A stretch of 64,000 nt of DNA from Clytia hemisphaerica (GCA_902728285.1 CACVBU010000468.1:248001-312000); one strand, 5' to 3'. Positions 46,339 through 59,785 are shown, counted from the first letter of the stretch. The notes: generated from the letters alone by a model not told the origin. Translations and numbers: made by a program.

Positions 46339-49300
46339 TGATGACTCTAAAAATAATTCAATTAAACCTCAATGGATATAAATCTAAAAAACAAGATCTG
46401 AAAACTCTTTTAACCGAGGAAAGACCTGACATTGTCTGTCTTAAAAAGAAACTGTCATCTCTAATCGAAGCTAGAAATCAAGCCTTAGAAAACTGCTTTA
46501 AAAAGAGACGTACACGGTCAAGTTCGAAACGACTTCAAGCAGCACGTCAAGCTTTGAAGTTGGCTGTTAAATCTTCAAAAAACGAATGGATTGATTCTCA
46601 TTGTAACACTCTAAATAAACATTTGGGGACGAAAAGTGCATGGGACGCTCTTAAACATTTGAAAAAAGGTTTAACCATAACAAAACCTACTGCTACGCGA
46701 AAAATGAAAAAATCCGACGAAGCACTCTGTACCAATGCAAAGGAAAATGCTACTGTTTTTCGTGATCATTTTGAGAAGTTGTATGATAAAAACCCACATT
46801 TCGACCCAACAGTACTTGATACTCTTGAACAATCACCCGTTCATACCGGTTATGACCTGATTCCTAGTGAAGAAGAGATTGTTCGTGCTACTTCAAAACT
46901 TAAAAACAGTGCACCAGGTGAATCCGGTATCTCCTCGTACGAATGGAAGAGCTTACTGACAAATAATGATACCTTGATTATCTTGCGAAATATTATTTAC
47001 CATATATGGGACACTGAAACCATACCAGATGAATGGAATATAGGTCGTCTAACGATACTACCTAAAAAAGGCGATCTAAGTTTACCTAAAAATTATCGCG
47101 GCATTATGCTCTTGGAAGTCTCGTATAAAATTATCGCTATAATCCTTCAAGAACGCTTACGACCAATCCAAGAATCGCTCGACCACGAGTCACAATGTGG
47201 CTTTCGTCCAGATCGAGGTTGCATTGACGCAATTTTTACCGTTAAACTTGCTCTTAAAAAACGTCGCGAACATGGACTTGAGTCATGGGTTTTCTTTTTG
47301 GACTTGGTAAAAGCCTTTGATCGGGTTCCCAGAGAACTACTGTGGCTCATTCTTGAACGTTTCGGTGTCCCATTAAAACTCGTCAATTTATTGAAAGCTC
47401 TCCACAAAGCCTTCAAAGTGAAATTCACGGTAGATGAAGTAACCGAAACAATGAACTGTTCAATTGGTGTCAAGCAAGGTGACATACTTGGTCCCCTTCT
47501 ATTCACGTTTTTCATTGCAGCAGTTATGATAACCTGGCGTAAAACAACCGAAGTCCAAGCATGCATTTTCAAAACGAAAGAAGATGCTGTCATGACTGGT
47601 CGCAGCTACAGAGCATATGGAGAAGATCTACCACTCCAAGACTCTGAGTATGCCGATGACACTGCTCTCTTATTTAACAGTCGAAAAGAAGCAGAGTCCG
47701 GCATTGAGGAGAGTATGTCGCATCTCGCTCGTTTTGGGATGGAAGTACATTCTGGTCCATTGGAGCCACGAGAAGACTCCAAATCAGTTGTTCTCTTCTG
47801 TCCAAAGCCACCGAGTAAATATGAAAATCCGGAAACATATGATAACCTTGACCTGTCTGATATCATCATTGGCCAGCGTTACATTCCTATCGTTGATAAG
47901 TTCGTTTATTTAGGGAGTATGATTAGCAACGACTGCTCCGACAAAGGTGACGTTCAAATGAGGATCCAGAAAGCAAGCATCGCATTTGGTTCTCTTAAGA
48001 AATGTATTTTCTCAAATTCAAGTGTCAATTTTGATGTCAAAGGAAAAGTTTACTCTACCTATGTTATTCCTATTCTATTGTATGGTGTCGAATGTTGGAG
48101 CTTAACCGAGAGTTTGTTAACGAGTTTACGAAATTTTCATCATTGTTGCGTTCGAATCATGTGTCACGTCAATCGATACCAGTCATGGGTAAAGAGAATT
48201 AGTAACGTTGAGCTTTTGAATAAAGTTTGTTTGAATTCGATTGATAGCTATCTCTGTCAACGTCAAATGGCATGGGCTGGCCTCGTAATTCGAATGCCCT
48301 GGTTTCGTTTACCAAGAAAAATGATTTCTTGCTGGGTCCGCTCGAAGCGCCCTAAAGGGGCCCCTCGCTATACGTTTGGTCGATCTTTGTTCAAAACTTT
48401 CAAAAAATGTAACGTTGATAAGTCATGTTGGCATGTTCTTGCTTCTGATAGATTTCAATGGAGAAATCTCATTAATAATTTGAATATATAGCTAGACTTT
48501 TATTTCTTCTAGTATTTTCTTATATATGACAATTTTCTGATAATTTTTTTAGGATGTGTTTGCGCTGTGATTCTCTTGACTATTTTCAGGAGGCCTATTC
48601 CCTTTAGGGAAGGCCTATGCTCTTCTAATGAGACAAAATTAATAAAGAAGGAAAACATCAACATTAAAGGATACACGTCTATAATGAACAACAGAAGGGA
48701 CAGAAGGACCTTAAGATCTTATGTAGGGGGTACAGCAATTTTAATAAGAGAAGACATAGCTCATGACCACATAAGGAAATTCCAAATAGGGAAGCATGAA
48801 ATACTACTAATTAAAATCTTCCCAGACTCTCAAAACATGCAAAAATTTTTCAATCTTTGCTGTTGTTACTTTCCACCTACTTTCACTGCTAATCCAGAAA
48901 CCTTAAAACTTCTCTTCCTTCCTAATTCAATAATCGTTGGAGACCTAAATTCCAAACACCACTCTTGGGGCAGCCTTAAAACAAACTCTAGAGGTACAAA
49001 CTTTAGAGAGCTATTCGATAATAATGATTTCGAGACATACATGATGCCACCTAACTACAAAACCAAGAAAGGTGAATTTAAAGAAGTTATCCAACAAATA
49101 GTTACTTCTCCAGACAGATTCTTCCAAATTAATGACATTACTTCCTTAAAATCCATCGGCTCTGACCATTTACCTGTTTCTTTCTCTTTCTTTGATCCTT
49201 CTGCTCCAAAAAAATCTAATTTGTTAAATTATATCATAAATTAAAACATGGACACAGCATCCAGAATCATAAATCAATTCTCTTGTGAGAAAGTCTTTGG

Positions 49301-51258
49301 TACTAAGAAAGTAGAAGAAAAAACTAATAAATTAATGAATATTCTCCAAGAAATTGATAAGCATATCCCATTTAAGAACATACCTAACAAAAACCAGGGA
49401 ATGTCCATGGAATGCAGAAAACTAATCAAAGAAAGAAGAAGTACTATCAACCTGCTAAGAAAATACAAAAACAATAACTTTCTCAGAAACAGGAAAACAG
49501 AATTAAACAGGCAAATCAAAAATGAAATCCAAAAGAGCAACGATAAGAGATTTAATTTAATTAAAAAGAGGATGAACGAAAGGGAAACAACCAAAAAGAC
49601 TTGGAATTGGAATTATATAAAACATTTTAGACGGTGAGAAAGTAAACACCCAACATAAAGACCAAACTTTTACTAAAGACGACGGTTCCAAAATTAAAAA
49701 CAAGCAAGACATTGCAGATGCCTTTAAGGAAAGACAAGAAAATATCTTTCAGCCCAATCTATCAAATGATAGAAGACATAAGTACGTTGTAGACCACTGG
49801 TTCGAAAACACCCAATTCCACAGAAGAGAACGACATTCAATCTACCACATGTTAGACCCATTATTAACCAGGCACGAAATAGATGAAAAAATAACAGACC
49901 AAGAAGTAGCTAATGTCCTTAAAAGCCTCAAAGTCCACAAAGCACCAGGTCATGATGCCATACAAAATAAACTTCTCTCCACACTTTCTCCTATTCTTAT
50001 ATCACCACTATCTTCTCTTTTTAATGACTGGTTAAATAATTCCATTTTTCCAGATACATTAAAAATAGCCAAAATCACAATGATTCCTAAAGTAAAGAAC
50101 TCCAAGAAAATTTCCTACCATAGACCTATAAGACTTTTACCTGCCATAGGTAAACTTTTTGAAAAAATCTTGGCTAATAGAATTAATTGTTGGGCTGAGG
50201 AAAAAAATATTATAAATAAGGAACAATCTGGCTTCAGAAATAAAAGAAGTACTGTAGATAACCTTTTTCTTTTATTAAATGACTTTCAAGAAGCAAAAAT
50301 AAAAGGTAAAAGAATGCACGCTGTGTTTGTAGATTTCGAGAAAGCCTTTGATAAAATAAACCACTCTCTTCTTCTATTTAAACTAAACTCTCTTGGAATC
50401 CCTAAATATCTTTTATATATCCTACATAGCTACTTAAAGGATAGGAAAGCATACATAAATTACTCCCATTTTAAATCTGACACCTTTTCTTTGAAGGCAG
50501 GAGTTCCACAAGGCTCCTGCCTATCACCCATTCTTTTCTCTCTCTTTGTCAGTGACATACCTAAACCAGTAAATAATAAAATTAAAATGTCTCAATTCGC
50601 AGACGACCTTGCTACTTGGGAAAGATACAAGAAAGCCTATGTTTCTGAACTAGATGAATATGTTGAAATCTTATTTGACTGGTTTAGCAAATGGGGCTTA
50701 GTGGTAAATATGGACAAAACTAAACATATAAATTTTGGTACCAGTAAAATGTCAATCTGGATCAGAAATGTTAGACTCAAAAAGGATAATAAAATAAAAT
50801 TCCTAGGTTTACAACTTGACAAACAATTAAATCTCATCACACACATCTCTGATAAAATTAATAAATCATACCACATATTAAACTTTCTTAGAACCCTTAA
50901 AAACCAATACCAAATGTCTAAAAATAAACTGTTAATGCTATATAGAAGTCTATTAAGATCAAGACTGGAATACTCGCATATTTGTTTATTAAGTATCTCC
51001 AAAGCCCAAATGTATAGAATGGAGAAAATCCAAAATCAAGCTCTGAGAATTATATTACAGAGACCTATGAGAACGAGAATAGCAGACCTTTATCAGGAAT
51101 CAAAAGTGTCATCAATAGAAAACAGATTAAAAACACTTGCAAAAAACTGGCTAACCAAAAGTGGTGGAGTTCTCCACCACCCTCTAAATGTAAACAACTT
51201 CATGACTAGACAAAACACTGAAAAGCCAACACTATTTGAAAGATTAACTTCTTTATAA
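46338..51258 (+). pseudogene. LINE-B ORF2 (AP endonuclease plus RT), interrupted by LINE-C
   Basis: The endonuclease start (LKIIQLNLNGYKSKKQD) lies at 46338-46440, is cut after PDIVCL and resumes at about 48620 with ETKLIKKENINIKGY. IVGDLNSKHHSWGS and GSDHLPVSFSF are the catalytic Asp/His motifs of AP endonucleases. After a stop at 49242-49244 and a frameshift near 49635, RT follows: SLKVHKAPGHDAIQ, VDFEKAFDKINHSLLL, AGVPQGSCLSPILF, FADDLATW (about 50600), and a C-terminus with a Trp/His tail to 51258. Confidence 0.8.
46441..48600 (+). pseudogene. LINE-C: RTE-like reverse transcriptase inserted in LINE-B
   Basis: The frame to 48491 (TAG) reads KLKNSAPGESGISSYEWKSL, NYRGIMLLEVSYKII, FFLDLVKAFDRVPRELLW, IGVKQGDILGPLLF and YADDTALLF (about 47650), typical of RTE-type ORF2, with the usual C-terminal CHVNRYQSWVKR region. 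The endonuclease is absent, so the copy is 5' truncated at the junction near 46441, where LINE-B sequence runs directly into it in frame. After the stop comes about 110 bp of 3' tail before LINE-B resumes near 48610. No clear target duplication was found. Confidence 0.75.
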
Positions 51259-51371
51259 AAATCAACTCTCTTAGAAATATATATATAGTATGAAAAAATA
51301 AAATGTTTTCTCCTGTCAGAACTACAAACAACAAAGAGTGGCCGAATTCTTTTTCCTCTTAGAGAGACGAT

Positions 51372-53131
51372 TTTTCCATAGTCCGAATGCCACATAAAGA
51401 TAGCAACTTGCCAGAATCGATTTTTTATTCTTCTTTTGTTGGTGAACTTCTCAGGATTGCTCGTTCTACGTTACTTTTCGAGGACTTGAAAGTTAAAGCC
51501 AAAGTTTTTATACAAAGAATGCGATGTCAAGGTGCTGAAAACGCAAAGTTAGATTGCAGTCTTCGACGGGTTATAGTTCGTCATTTTTCAGAATTTTCAA
51601 GATTTCAACTCTCTCAAGATTCACTCGCTCGCCAGCTCTTGCGGTGAGCGGTCACGGTGTACGGGGCTTCTAGAAAGTATACTTCTTTTCTCATTGTAAT
51701 TTTAGTTTCTTCGGCTGGTTCCGTGTTACGTTTTAGTTTATTTTATATTATTGCGCGCGTTTTATACTTTCAATAAACACATCTTTTTACTATCTTTTAT
51801 CTGTGGTGGTGTCTAATTAACACTGCTTGGCCTACCTACACAACCCTATTTCCATCATATAGGAGGATATTTTCACAAATGGCCGAAATCCTGTGTAGGT
51901 CGAAAACTGAGGAACAGATAATGTGTTTTCTTGAAATATTTTTTGACTCATATTGAGTTACTTCTTTCCATAAAGTCATTTTAGATCACTAGTTTTACAT
52001 TGACGGATTTCTATGTCATCATATTTTCCTTTTCTACTCCAACCTGATTGATTTTCTGTGAATGTTCATTCTAGATTTTTGTTGTATTTGTATTGTCTTT
52101 TTGTTTTGTGGGTTTTTGTATTTATTGTTTCCATTTTGAGTAGTTGAAGGTTTTATACTTCTAGACTTAGTCTAGAAGTATAAAAGAAGTATAAAACCCA
52201 CAAAACAAAAAGACAATACAAATACAACAAAAATCTAGAATGAACATTCACAGAAAATCAATCAGGTTGGAGTAGAAAAGGAAAATATGATGACATAGAA
52301 ATCCGTCAATGTAAAACTAGTGATCTAAAATGACTTTATGGAAAGAAGTAACTCAATATGAGTCAAAAAATATTTCAAGAAAACACATTATCTGTTCCTC
52401 AGTTTTCGACCTACACAGGATTTCGGCCATTTGTGAAAATATCCTCCTATATGATGGAAATAGGGTTGTGTAGGTAGGCCAAGCAGTGTTAATAAGACAC
52501 CACCACAGATAAAAGATAGTAAAAAGATGTGTTTATTGAAAGTATAAAACGCGCGCAATAATATAAAATAAACTAAAACGTAACACGGAACCAGCCGAAG
52601 AAACTAAAATTACAATGGGAAAAGAAGTATACTTTCTACTAGACAAAGTTGCCACACCTTTGACACGTTTCTGCCACAACGTTGAAGAAAGCAAACTAGA
52701 AGAGAAGGAACTGGGATTGGATTGCCACTATCCAACCCTGTGGCTCTCACACACATTTTACAGTTCAAAGAATAAGATTGAAAGAGTGGGGAAAGAATGA
52801 GAATTTAAAAAATCGGACTATAACCCGGTTCGAAGCCCCGTACGCCGTGACCGCTCACCGCAAGAGCTGGCGAACGAGTGAATCTTGAGAGAGTTGAAAT
52901 CTTGAAAATTCTGAAAAATGACGAACTATAACCCGTCGAAGACTGCAATCTAACTTTGCGTTTTCAGCACCTTGACATCGCATTCTTTGTATAAAAACTT
53001 TGGCTTTAACTTTCAAGTCCTCGAAAAGTAACGTAGAACGAGCAATCCTGAGAAGTTCACCAACAAAAGAAGAATAAAAAATCGATTCTGGCAAGTTGCT
53101 ATCTTTATGTGGCATTCGGACTATGGAAAAA
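51372..53131. repeat. Long near-perfect palindrome around the Penelope-like element
   Basis: 51372-about 52168 and about 52176-53131 are reverse complements with almost no mismatch, centred on AAGTATAAAAGAAGTATAAA near 52185 and TCTAGACTTAGTCTAGA near 52170. The right arm holds an extra segment of about 165 bp (about 52640-52810) absent from the left. The left arm carries a second copy of the RT C-terminus (51387-51647, differing by one Ala/Val). Inverted terminal repeats are known for Penelope-like elements. A chimeric assembly is the alternative. Confidence 0.85.
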
Positions 53132-53880
53132 GGAAATGCATCCCGTTTATCAAACAACTTATAAATAAATATCCCGTCTTTGATGGTAATATCCAGGTTT
53201 AAAAAAGAAGCATGATTACCAGAGTGCTCAATTTTGAGTTCAAGCTCATCTGGATAGATATCTCTATACACAGACTGAAACAAGTTACCGTCATTGATCG
53301 CACACAAATCATCAATGAATCTTTTAGTCGAATGAAAATGGCGAGCCTTAACCTTATTTTCCTCAATGATCCTGCTCATATACCTTTGTTCGTATTGGTA
53401 GATGAAAAGATTAGCCCAAAATGGCGCCGGATCGATTCCCATGGGAATCCCGATCACTTGACACATAACAATATCACCTGCATTGAAAAAACAATTTTTT
53501 ATCAGATGTTTCATAGCAGTTTTCAAAGAATTCTGTGTAAAAGACACAGAAGATTTGGGTTTTGTTTTTGACCAATACGCTTTATCATTTTTAGAAATAG
53601 CGATAAACTTGCAGTTACCTGCATCAAATACAAAATCAATGACCTCTGATAGTTCTTTAATCAGTTTGTCATGAGGAATCTTTGTGTACAATGTACTAAA
53701 GTCAAAGGTGGAAATAGATTTGGCGTTTTTCTTTTTATTGATTCGGTTGAGTGAATCTAGTACTGGATCACAATTTTGAATTACCCAAAATTTATTATAA
53801 TTGCTCAAAAACTTTGCTTTCGTATGGAAATTTTCAACTTGTCTGTAAACAAGCTTAAAAACTAGACTGATATATATTTT
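52855..53880 (-). pseudogene. Penelope-like reverse transcriptase (5' truncated)
   Basis: On the minus strand the frame is open from about 53880 to the stop near 52855. Motifs: STFDFSTLYTKIPHDKL (motif A, about 53690), IGIPMGIDPAPFWANLF (motif B), STKRFIDDLCAIND (motif C, with IDD), then FPHR-like RMPHKDSNLPESIFYSS and GRHF-like VRHFSEFSRF near the end. This RT family is related to telomerase. No GIY-YIG endonuclease domain follows, so it resembles endonuclease-lacking PLEs or a truncated copy. The N-terminus is cut near 53880. Confidence 0.75.
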
Positions 53881-54547
53881 TCTTCTTATCTCATATACTC
53901 TCTTTTATTCTCTTTTAATTTTTTCCTTTTCTTGTATTTATAATCATATACAAAAAATTTAATCTTTTATCTTATACAAAATATTTATTACTTTCAACAT
54001 AATCTTGAGTAACTCAATGTTACTCTTGATTTTTATTATGCACCTTAATATACATTTTCAAGCATTCACTTTTATTACGTTATTACGTTCTAGTAATACC
54101 TTATAAGTCATATAGACACAAATTTTTTCCATCAAAAACATTTTATATGTACTTTATGTACATCGTTACGTTTTAATAAACATTTTAACCCATTAAGTTA
54201 ATAGTATAAACATTAAATATGTACGATATACATACCTTTCTTTTCTTTTATTAAATAAATCTCTCATAAAGTCCATGCATCTTCTCGACCACTAATAAAT
54301 TAAAACTAATATTCTTCTAAAATCCTCTTAATCCTTACTTAAAATTAAATTAAATCCTTACTTAAAATTAAATTAAATCTCTTATTATCTCCATGTCTTT
54401 TCCACTATATATTTAAATTTTAATCAGTAATTCCACAAGTTCAGTAGGCTGGGTACAGAAACTTAAGTAAACTAACTAAAATCCCCAATGGGTAAAGGTA
54501 GTTAAAAGAACTACAACACCCCTAAACACCAACTTCACAGATCGAAC

Positions 54548-55249
54548 CATGTGCTAACCCTAGGAAAGCCAAATAATATCAAACATGTACACGAATACAC
54601 ACTAGGGGATAAAATTCTTGAACGTGTATCATTCGAAAAAGATCTTGGTGTTATCATCGATAAGAATCTCTCCTTTGACCAACACATATCAAATCAGGTG
54701 AAAAAAGCTAATTCAATGGCTGGTCTTATCAGGCGGACCTTCACGTACCTCACTCCAGAACTGTTTCGAAAACTATACGTAACATTTGTCAGACCACACT
54801 TAGAATACGCCCAGGTTATCTGGTCACCAAAACTGAAAAAACACGCGAGATTGATAGAAGGTGTTCAGCGACGCGCATTTAAAACAGTTGAGACATGTGG
54901 ACAGCTAAGCTATGAAAATCGAATGCAAAGAATCGGAATAACTAGTCTAAAATACAGACGCGAGGTAAGTGACATGGTTGAGATCTTTAAACATCTAAAC
55001 TACTATGACAAATCTTGCATCCCTAAGAAATGTAACCAGCGAGGGAGACCTATGAGAACGCACGACTCTGAATTAGTAGTAATCTTTGGGAACGATGGTG
55101 TTCGCGGTCCGCAGAGTAACTCTCTATACTATCGGGGCATTAAGCAGTGGAATAGTTTGCCTTCTAAAGTAGTCAACTCATCCTCAGTGGAAGAATTTAA
55201 AGAGACCCTTAGTGTGGCCTGGAAAGCTAAAAAGTTTGAATATGATTGA
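54548..55249 (+). pseudogene. LINE-A ORF2, C-terminal part
   Basis: Resumes at the 22-bp duplication. VSFEKDLGVIIDKNLSFDQH, YLTPELFRKLYVTFVRPHLE, YAQVIWSPKLKKH, RMQRIGITSLKYRR and YYRGIKQWNSLP are the typical thumb and tail of CR1/Rex-type ORF2. Stop TGA at 55247-55249. The 3' tail ends in (ATT)n at about 55370-55384, a simple-repeat end seen in several non-LTR clades. Together with 43311-44033 it makes one 5'-truncated element. Confidence 0.85.
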
Positions 55250-55542
55250 AAGTGTCACTATTGTTGCATACCTGTCTATATTAACAATGTAAATAATTAA
55301 CCCAAAATGTATGAGCGATTCATAGAGGCCCATGTGTCCGCACGGTGGCCTGCGAATTTGTAAAACAATATTATTATTATTATTATAAATCAAGAAATTT
55401 ATATTTAAAAATGTGAAAATATATATTTCTTAGCACAAGGCACATAAGACGTGACGAGAATTATTTTAAAATACTCATGGAGAGAAAAGCAAAATAAAGA
55501 AGCTTAGTAGTCTAAAACATTATTTTGTCTATTTGTGTCCAG
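55250..55542. other. LINE-A 3' UTR and intron sequence
   Basis: The 3' UTR of LINE-A up to the ATT repeat near 55384, then AT-rich sequence to the splice acceptor before 55543. Confidence 0.5.
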
Positions 55543-58500
55543 TTATCCTTGCTTGAGGGACAAGATATGAATGGTACAGTTGGTAGAAAGAATTTTGACG
55601 ATCTTAAAAGTAAGCATTTCAATGATTCTCAACAGTTTTTAGGATCTATTATAGCACCAGAAAATCTCTTTACAATGTGTAAGGAAAGAAGAAATCTTTA
55701 GCCTTTGCAACCAAATTTTGATAATCCAATGTTTTTTACTATAATACCTATGAAAATGTCTCCTATTTAGGTTCCAGCCCAACAAAAGACACACAAGCTG
55801 AAAAGAATGTTGATTTAATTAGAAGTGAAAATGGTAAGTAATTACATTCCTAACATTGACAAGACTGATTTTATCTGGTAGTTCAAAAATATTCTTCTTC
55901 AAAACAAAGAAAGATAAATTTTATTTAAATATGCTAAATATATTTTTTCTATTTATAGAACCAAGTCCTATCAAACCTGTTAATGAAAGACAAAGTTTAT
56001 ATGAAAACAATGATAAAGAATATGAAAATGGTTCTAAGGTGAACATCAGTCTCTATAAAATTTCTGTGGAAAAATCTTTTGACATTGATAGTTTCAAATT
56101 TTAGTTTTAAATATTCCATTTGAAAATTTGATTCCATTCATTTTTAATGATATTAAAAATTTTTTTGTGAATTTTTAGCAGGGAGCAAAAACACTTTTTA
56201 ATGTTTCCTAAAAGATGAGTGTTTTTGATAAAAAATAAGGGGTATTTAAAAATGGTTGATTTTTGACAAAATTTGCTTTTTAAGGTTGTTCATTTTAGAA
56301 ATATTTATTTAAATTCGATTGATCCTTTTAAATTTAAAAATATCACTCACACTATTTTAGACGGTGTTTGATAATGTTGATGTTAACATGAAGGTGAGTG
56401 ATATGACTGAAGATAACCAAAATATTGACTCCCACGATTGCGTTAAGGCTTATGTCATCAACAGAGTTGGTGGAAATCATCTAGACACTGTTACTCCAAG
56501 GAAGAAATTAGATGATGTTCCAAATGGAGAATTTCTATTTGACAAAGATGACCATAGACAACAACGAGCCAATTATATCACATTGGTGCAGCGAATCCTT
56601 GTCAAAGACATTGAATGCCTAAGATCAATGGAAAATTCAGTTGTTAAGCATATACCCCACAAGCATTCCAAAGAAATGTTGAAAAAATGTCAAATGGTAT
56701 GTGCATAGAATTTGAATTAAATTAAATTAGCTCAAAAATCAGAATCTCTTGGGCATGGTTTATGAAAATGAGAATGATTCTGACGGAATTGCCCGGATTC
56801 TGAAAGATTTTCAACAATATCAACCCAAAAGTGTGATCAATGATGAAACCTACCTTGGAACTCTAGCTGTTGTTGGAGACCAATTATCAGTTGAGCGAGC
56901 CATCAACTCTCAATTTCAAACTGCGAATGGATTTACCCCAGAAGAACGACTGCATGGGATGCATTTCGAAATTGCAGATTTCCATACTGAGATGAAGTTC
57001 ATGCAGGTTGGTTAGAACTTTTTACTATATTTTCTGAAACGCAAAATAATCATCTTCAATTATCAGTATTACAGGTTGCAACAAGCTAATATTTCCTAAA
57101 TATTTTTTTAAGGTTTGCTTCAACCATTTCTACTCAACGACTTCCACAGATAAATGCACCTTGGGAACAGATAAGATCCTCATTAATCGAAGAAACGTTG
57201 TCACTGAAGTTAAGAAGAATTATGCTGCTTGCAGGCAATTTTTAGAGGTATTAAATATTTTATTTCAAGATTTGGTAAAAACTGCCAAATCAAGATTTTG
57301 TTGATATTTAAGTTCCTTAGCTTATCAAAATTTTGTAAAATTCAAATCAAACCCCTAGAATTCTCTTTTTTAAAGGTGGAATTATATGCTCGCATAATAG
57401 CTGCAGCTCTTGTTGAATTGTCAATCAAAGATGTCAAGGACATTCCAGCTGATGTTGAGCTGCCAGCAGACGATGACAATAGAGCCAAAAAAAAATTTTT
57501 GAAAAATCTAGCTGAAAGAATCGTGGACAAATATATTTTGAAATCTGACCAGCTGAAAGATTTTCTCAAAATGAAAAATTTGCAAAAACAGGTATTCAAG
57601 TTGCTTTGAGAAGAAACTCTTCATAAAATTTACTTGAAAGTTTCAATTCTGAAGTTTCAAAAGATTCTAGCACGCAACCAAAATCAATATTTAAATCATT
57701 TATTCATGATTTTTGGAGAATTCTAGCTAGGTTTGCATTTTTTTCAGCAGCAATCAAGTGATACTGAGGAGACGGACGAAAATGGTTGGTTTAAATGTCG
57801 ATACCCTGGATGTAAGCAGACGTATCAAAATAATGCGAAATTCAAAAGAGATCACGAACTCAAGGTATTTTCCCTATGGCTAGATTTTTTATCAACATAT
57901 ACCTTAAGGAAACTGATTTTGATAAGGAGAAAAAATGATAAAAAAAATTTAATTTTTATTTAACTTGGATAGCATTTATTACTTTATCATGTGGTGGTAA
58001 ATATATAATTTTGATTATGTATATAAAGTACATACATAATAATCCTATATCATAATAATACAAACATAAAAACAATGTCCCATACACATAAAAAATATAT
58101 TCATTTCCATAAAACTATAAAGTATGAATATTGTGATTTTTTTACTGTAGAAACATGGTTTGGAACCAATTCCAGTTGCTGCAAAGACATCAATTGACAA
58201 TGATAAAAGCAACGATGACATGTTCAATTATCAATGTAGTGTTATGGAATTCATGATCTTAATTAGAAATTTCAAAGATGCTATCAGTGAAGGAGATGGT
58301 GACCGAATCATAAGATCATGGGAGTTCATGCTACCATACATGAAAGTTGATGGAGCAGGAAGTAGGAAGTATGCAGTGGAAGGCTTTCATCTACTCTGCC
58401 AAGTAACTGCACTTCTATCAGAGCAAGATGCATACAGATTAGTTTGGAACCGGTCTGTCAAGAAAAAAAATGGTCTTGGTAAGCAAATTTTTAATAAAGA

Positions 58501-59170
58501 TAAATAACCTTATGAAACCAACTTTGACCAATTCTAGTAGGCAGCAAAAACCCTGAAATTGTTTTGATTTCAAGGTTAGAACTTAGTTTGTTGAGGAGTT
58601 TTATTTTTAATTAGGAGGACTGTCAATTTATTTATTTTTTCAATCAAAAATGAGTATTTGAGATGGAAGACAAATCTTTTCTGAAAGCTTGCTTGGCATG
58701 GTAGGTTTTTTTTTGAGAGAAATACCATGATGGTAATTGAAAAAAGTTTCAAATTTGTTATCTTTCCCTTTTCAGGTGGTAACATTCCTTTGGACATGGG
58801 TTTGGAGCACTTGATTAAAGTTGTCAAGTTGCTGAAAAAGAGACTTGGACCACATCAAACAGATGAAAAAATTATTGACAAGTATTTGAAAGCATTGCCG
58901 TACAATAAAGAGCTTCTTCAAAATTTTGATAAACAATCAGCTATACACCAAAGGTCTGGTAGACATGTAAAAGCCGCAAACACGAAGGATAGGCTCAAAA
59001 TTGTGAAAGAACTAATGAGAGAAAAAGCTCTAGTCAAAAACGAAGAGAGAAAATATTCATCGTTCAGAAACTGCCAAGACAGTCTTCTCAAAGACTTTGA
59101 TTTTGTTGATTTCTACAAATGGATCTCAGATCACAAAACACAAATCAGGACACAAAAGACAGTACGATAG
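55543..59170 (+). CDS. DUF6589-type protein with C2H2 finger, 10 exons seen, 5' end missing
   Basis: Exons 55543-55609, 55771-55833, 55959-56038, 56361-56696, 56731-57006, 57113-57247, 57376-57591, 57748-57864, 58151-58478, 58776-59170 (stop TAG). All joins are GT-AG with matching phase and no internal stop; 670 residues. The first three exons are acidic/Ser-rich linkers. GTLAVVGDQLSVERAINSQF and KILINRRNVVTEVKKNYAAC match my recollection of DUF6589 proteins, which are multicopy in cnidarians and some fungi. A CRYPGC...H...H zinc finger spans exons 8-9, followed by GGNIPLDMGLEHLIK and HQRSGRHVKAANTKDRLK. Cellular role unknown; association with mobile DNA is inference. It may be the 3' half of the gene at 34731-38205. 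Confidence 0.7.
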
Positions 59171-59785
59171 GCTGTGGATTTTATTGAATACCTTGAGGGA
59201 ACTAATTTTTGCAGTAGTTAATTAAAAAAAAAACTAAAAAATATAAAAAATTGCATTTCGTGGAAATTAAAATTTTCAGGGGTTCAAACTTTTACAAATT
59301 TGGCAAAAAACTGTGAAAAAAGAAAAGATTTGTTCCAGCAAAAATCAGTTCCCTTATTGAAGTAGAACAGATTGAACTATTGAATAATTTTGGACCTTTT
59401 TTGGTTGAACATAAATTTGTAAAATACTTTGATACCAGTTTTATTTTTACTTAAAATATACATGTGATGTATATTTATACACAAGATGTGTACAGGGTGT
59501 TCTGAATCAAAACATTGAGTCAAATTCCTAAATCAATGTGTTAATCAAAAAAAAATCCTGCTATAAGTAGAAAGTTCAGAAATATCTAAAAAGTATTCTG
59601 GTTGCTTCTTGTTTGAATAATGATATACAGAAAAAAATGAACAAGCCCCTTTTTTCCATTGCTAATAATTATAAATTATATCACAAAAAACCAATAGAGT
59701 AAAGTAAAAAAACTACTAACATCAATTTAAATAATTTTTTTTCATTTTTTGTTATAAGTAAGTAAGAAAGCTGAAAAATTAGCCC
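59171..59785. other. Gap between convergent gene ends
   Basis: AT-rich sequence between the stop of the DUF6589 gene (59170) and the stop of the RecQ pseudogene (59786, minus strand); probably the 3' UTRs of both. No other signal. Confidence 0.4.

Larger units (their letters stand above)
44034..54547 (+). mobile_element. 10.5-kb nested retroelement insertion (LINE-B with LINE-C and Penelope-like inserts), 22-bp target duplication
   Basis: Flanked by exact 22-bp direct repeats (44012-44033 and 54548-54569, starting CATGTGCTAACCCTAGG), which lie inside LINE-A ORF2, so this segment is an insertion. It starts with a GC-richer 5' UTR (44034-44600) with repeated GTGCGGACAA and GCGTTAATCACTTCAGTG units, then ORF1 (44608-46338), ORF2 (46338-51258, broken by LINE-C) and a Penelope-like segment (51372-about 53880). 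The AT-rich 53880-54547 has no coding signal and is probably the LINE-B 3' UTR. Confidence 0.8.
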
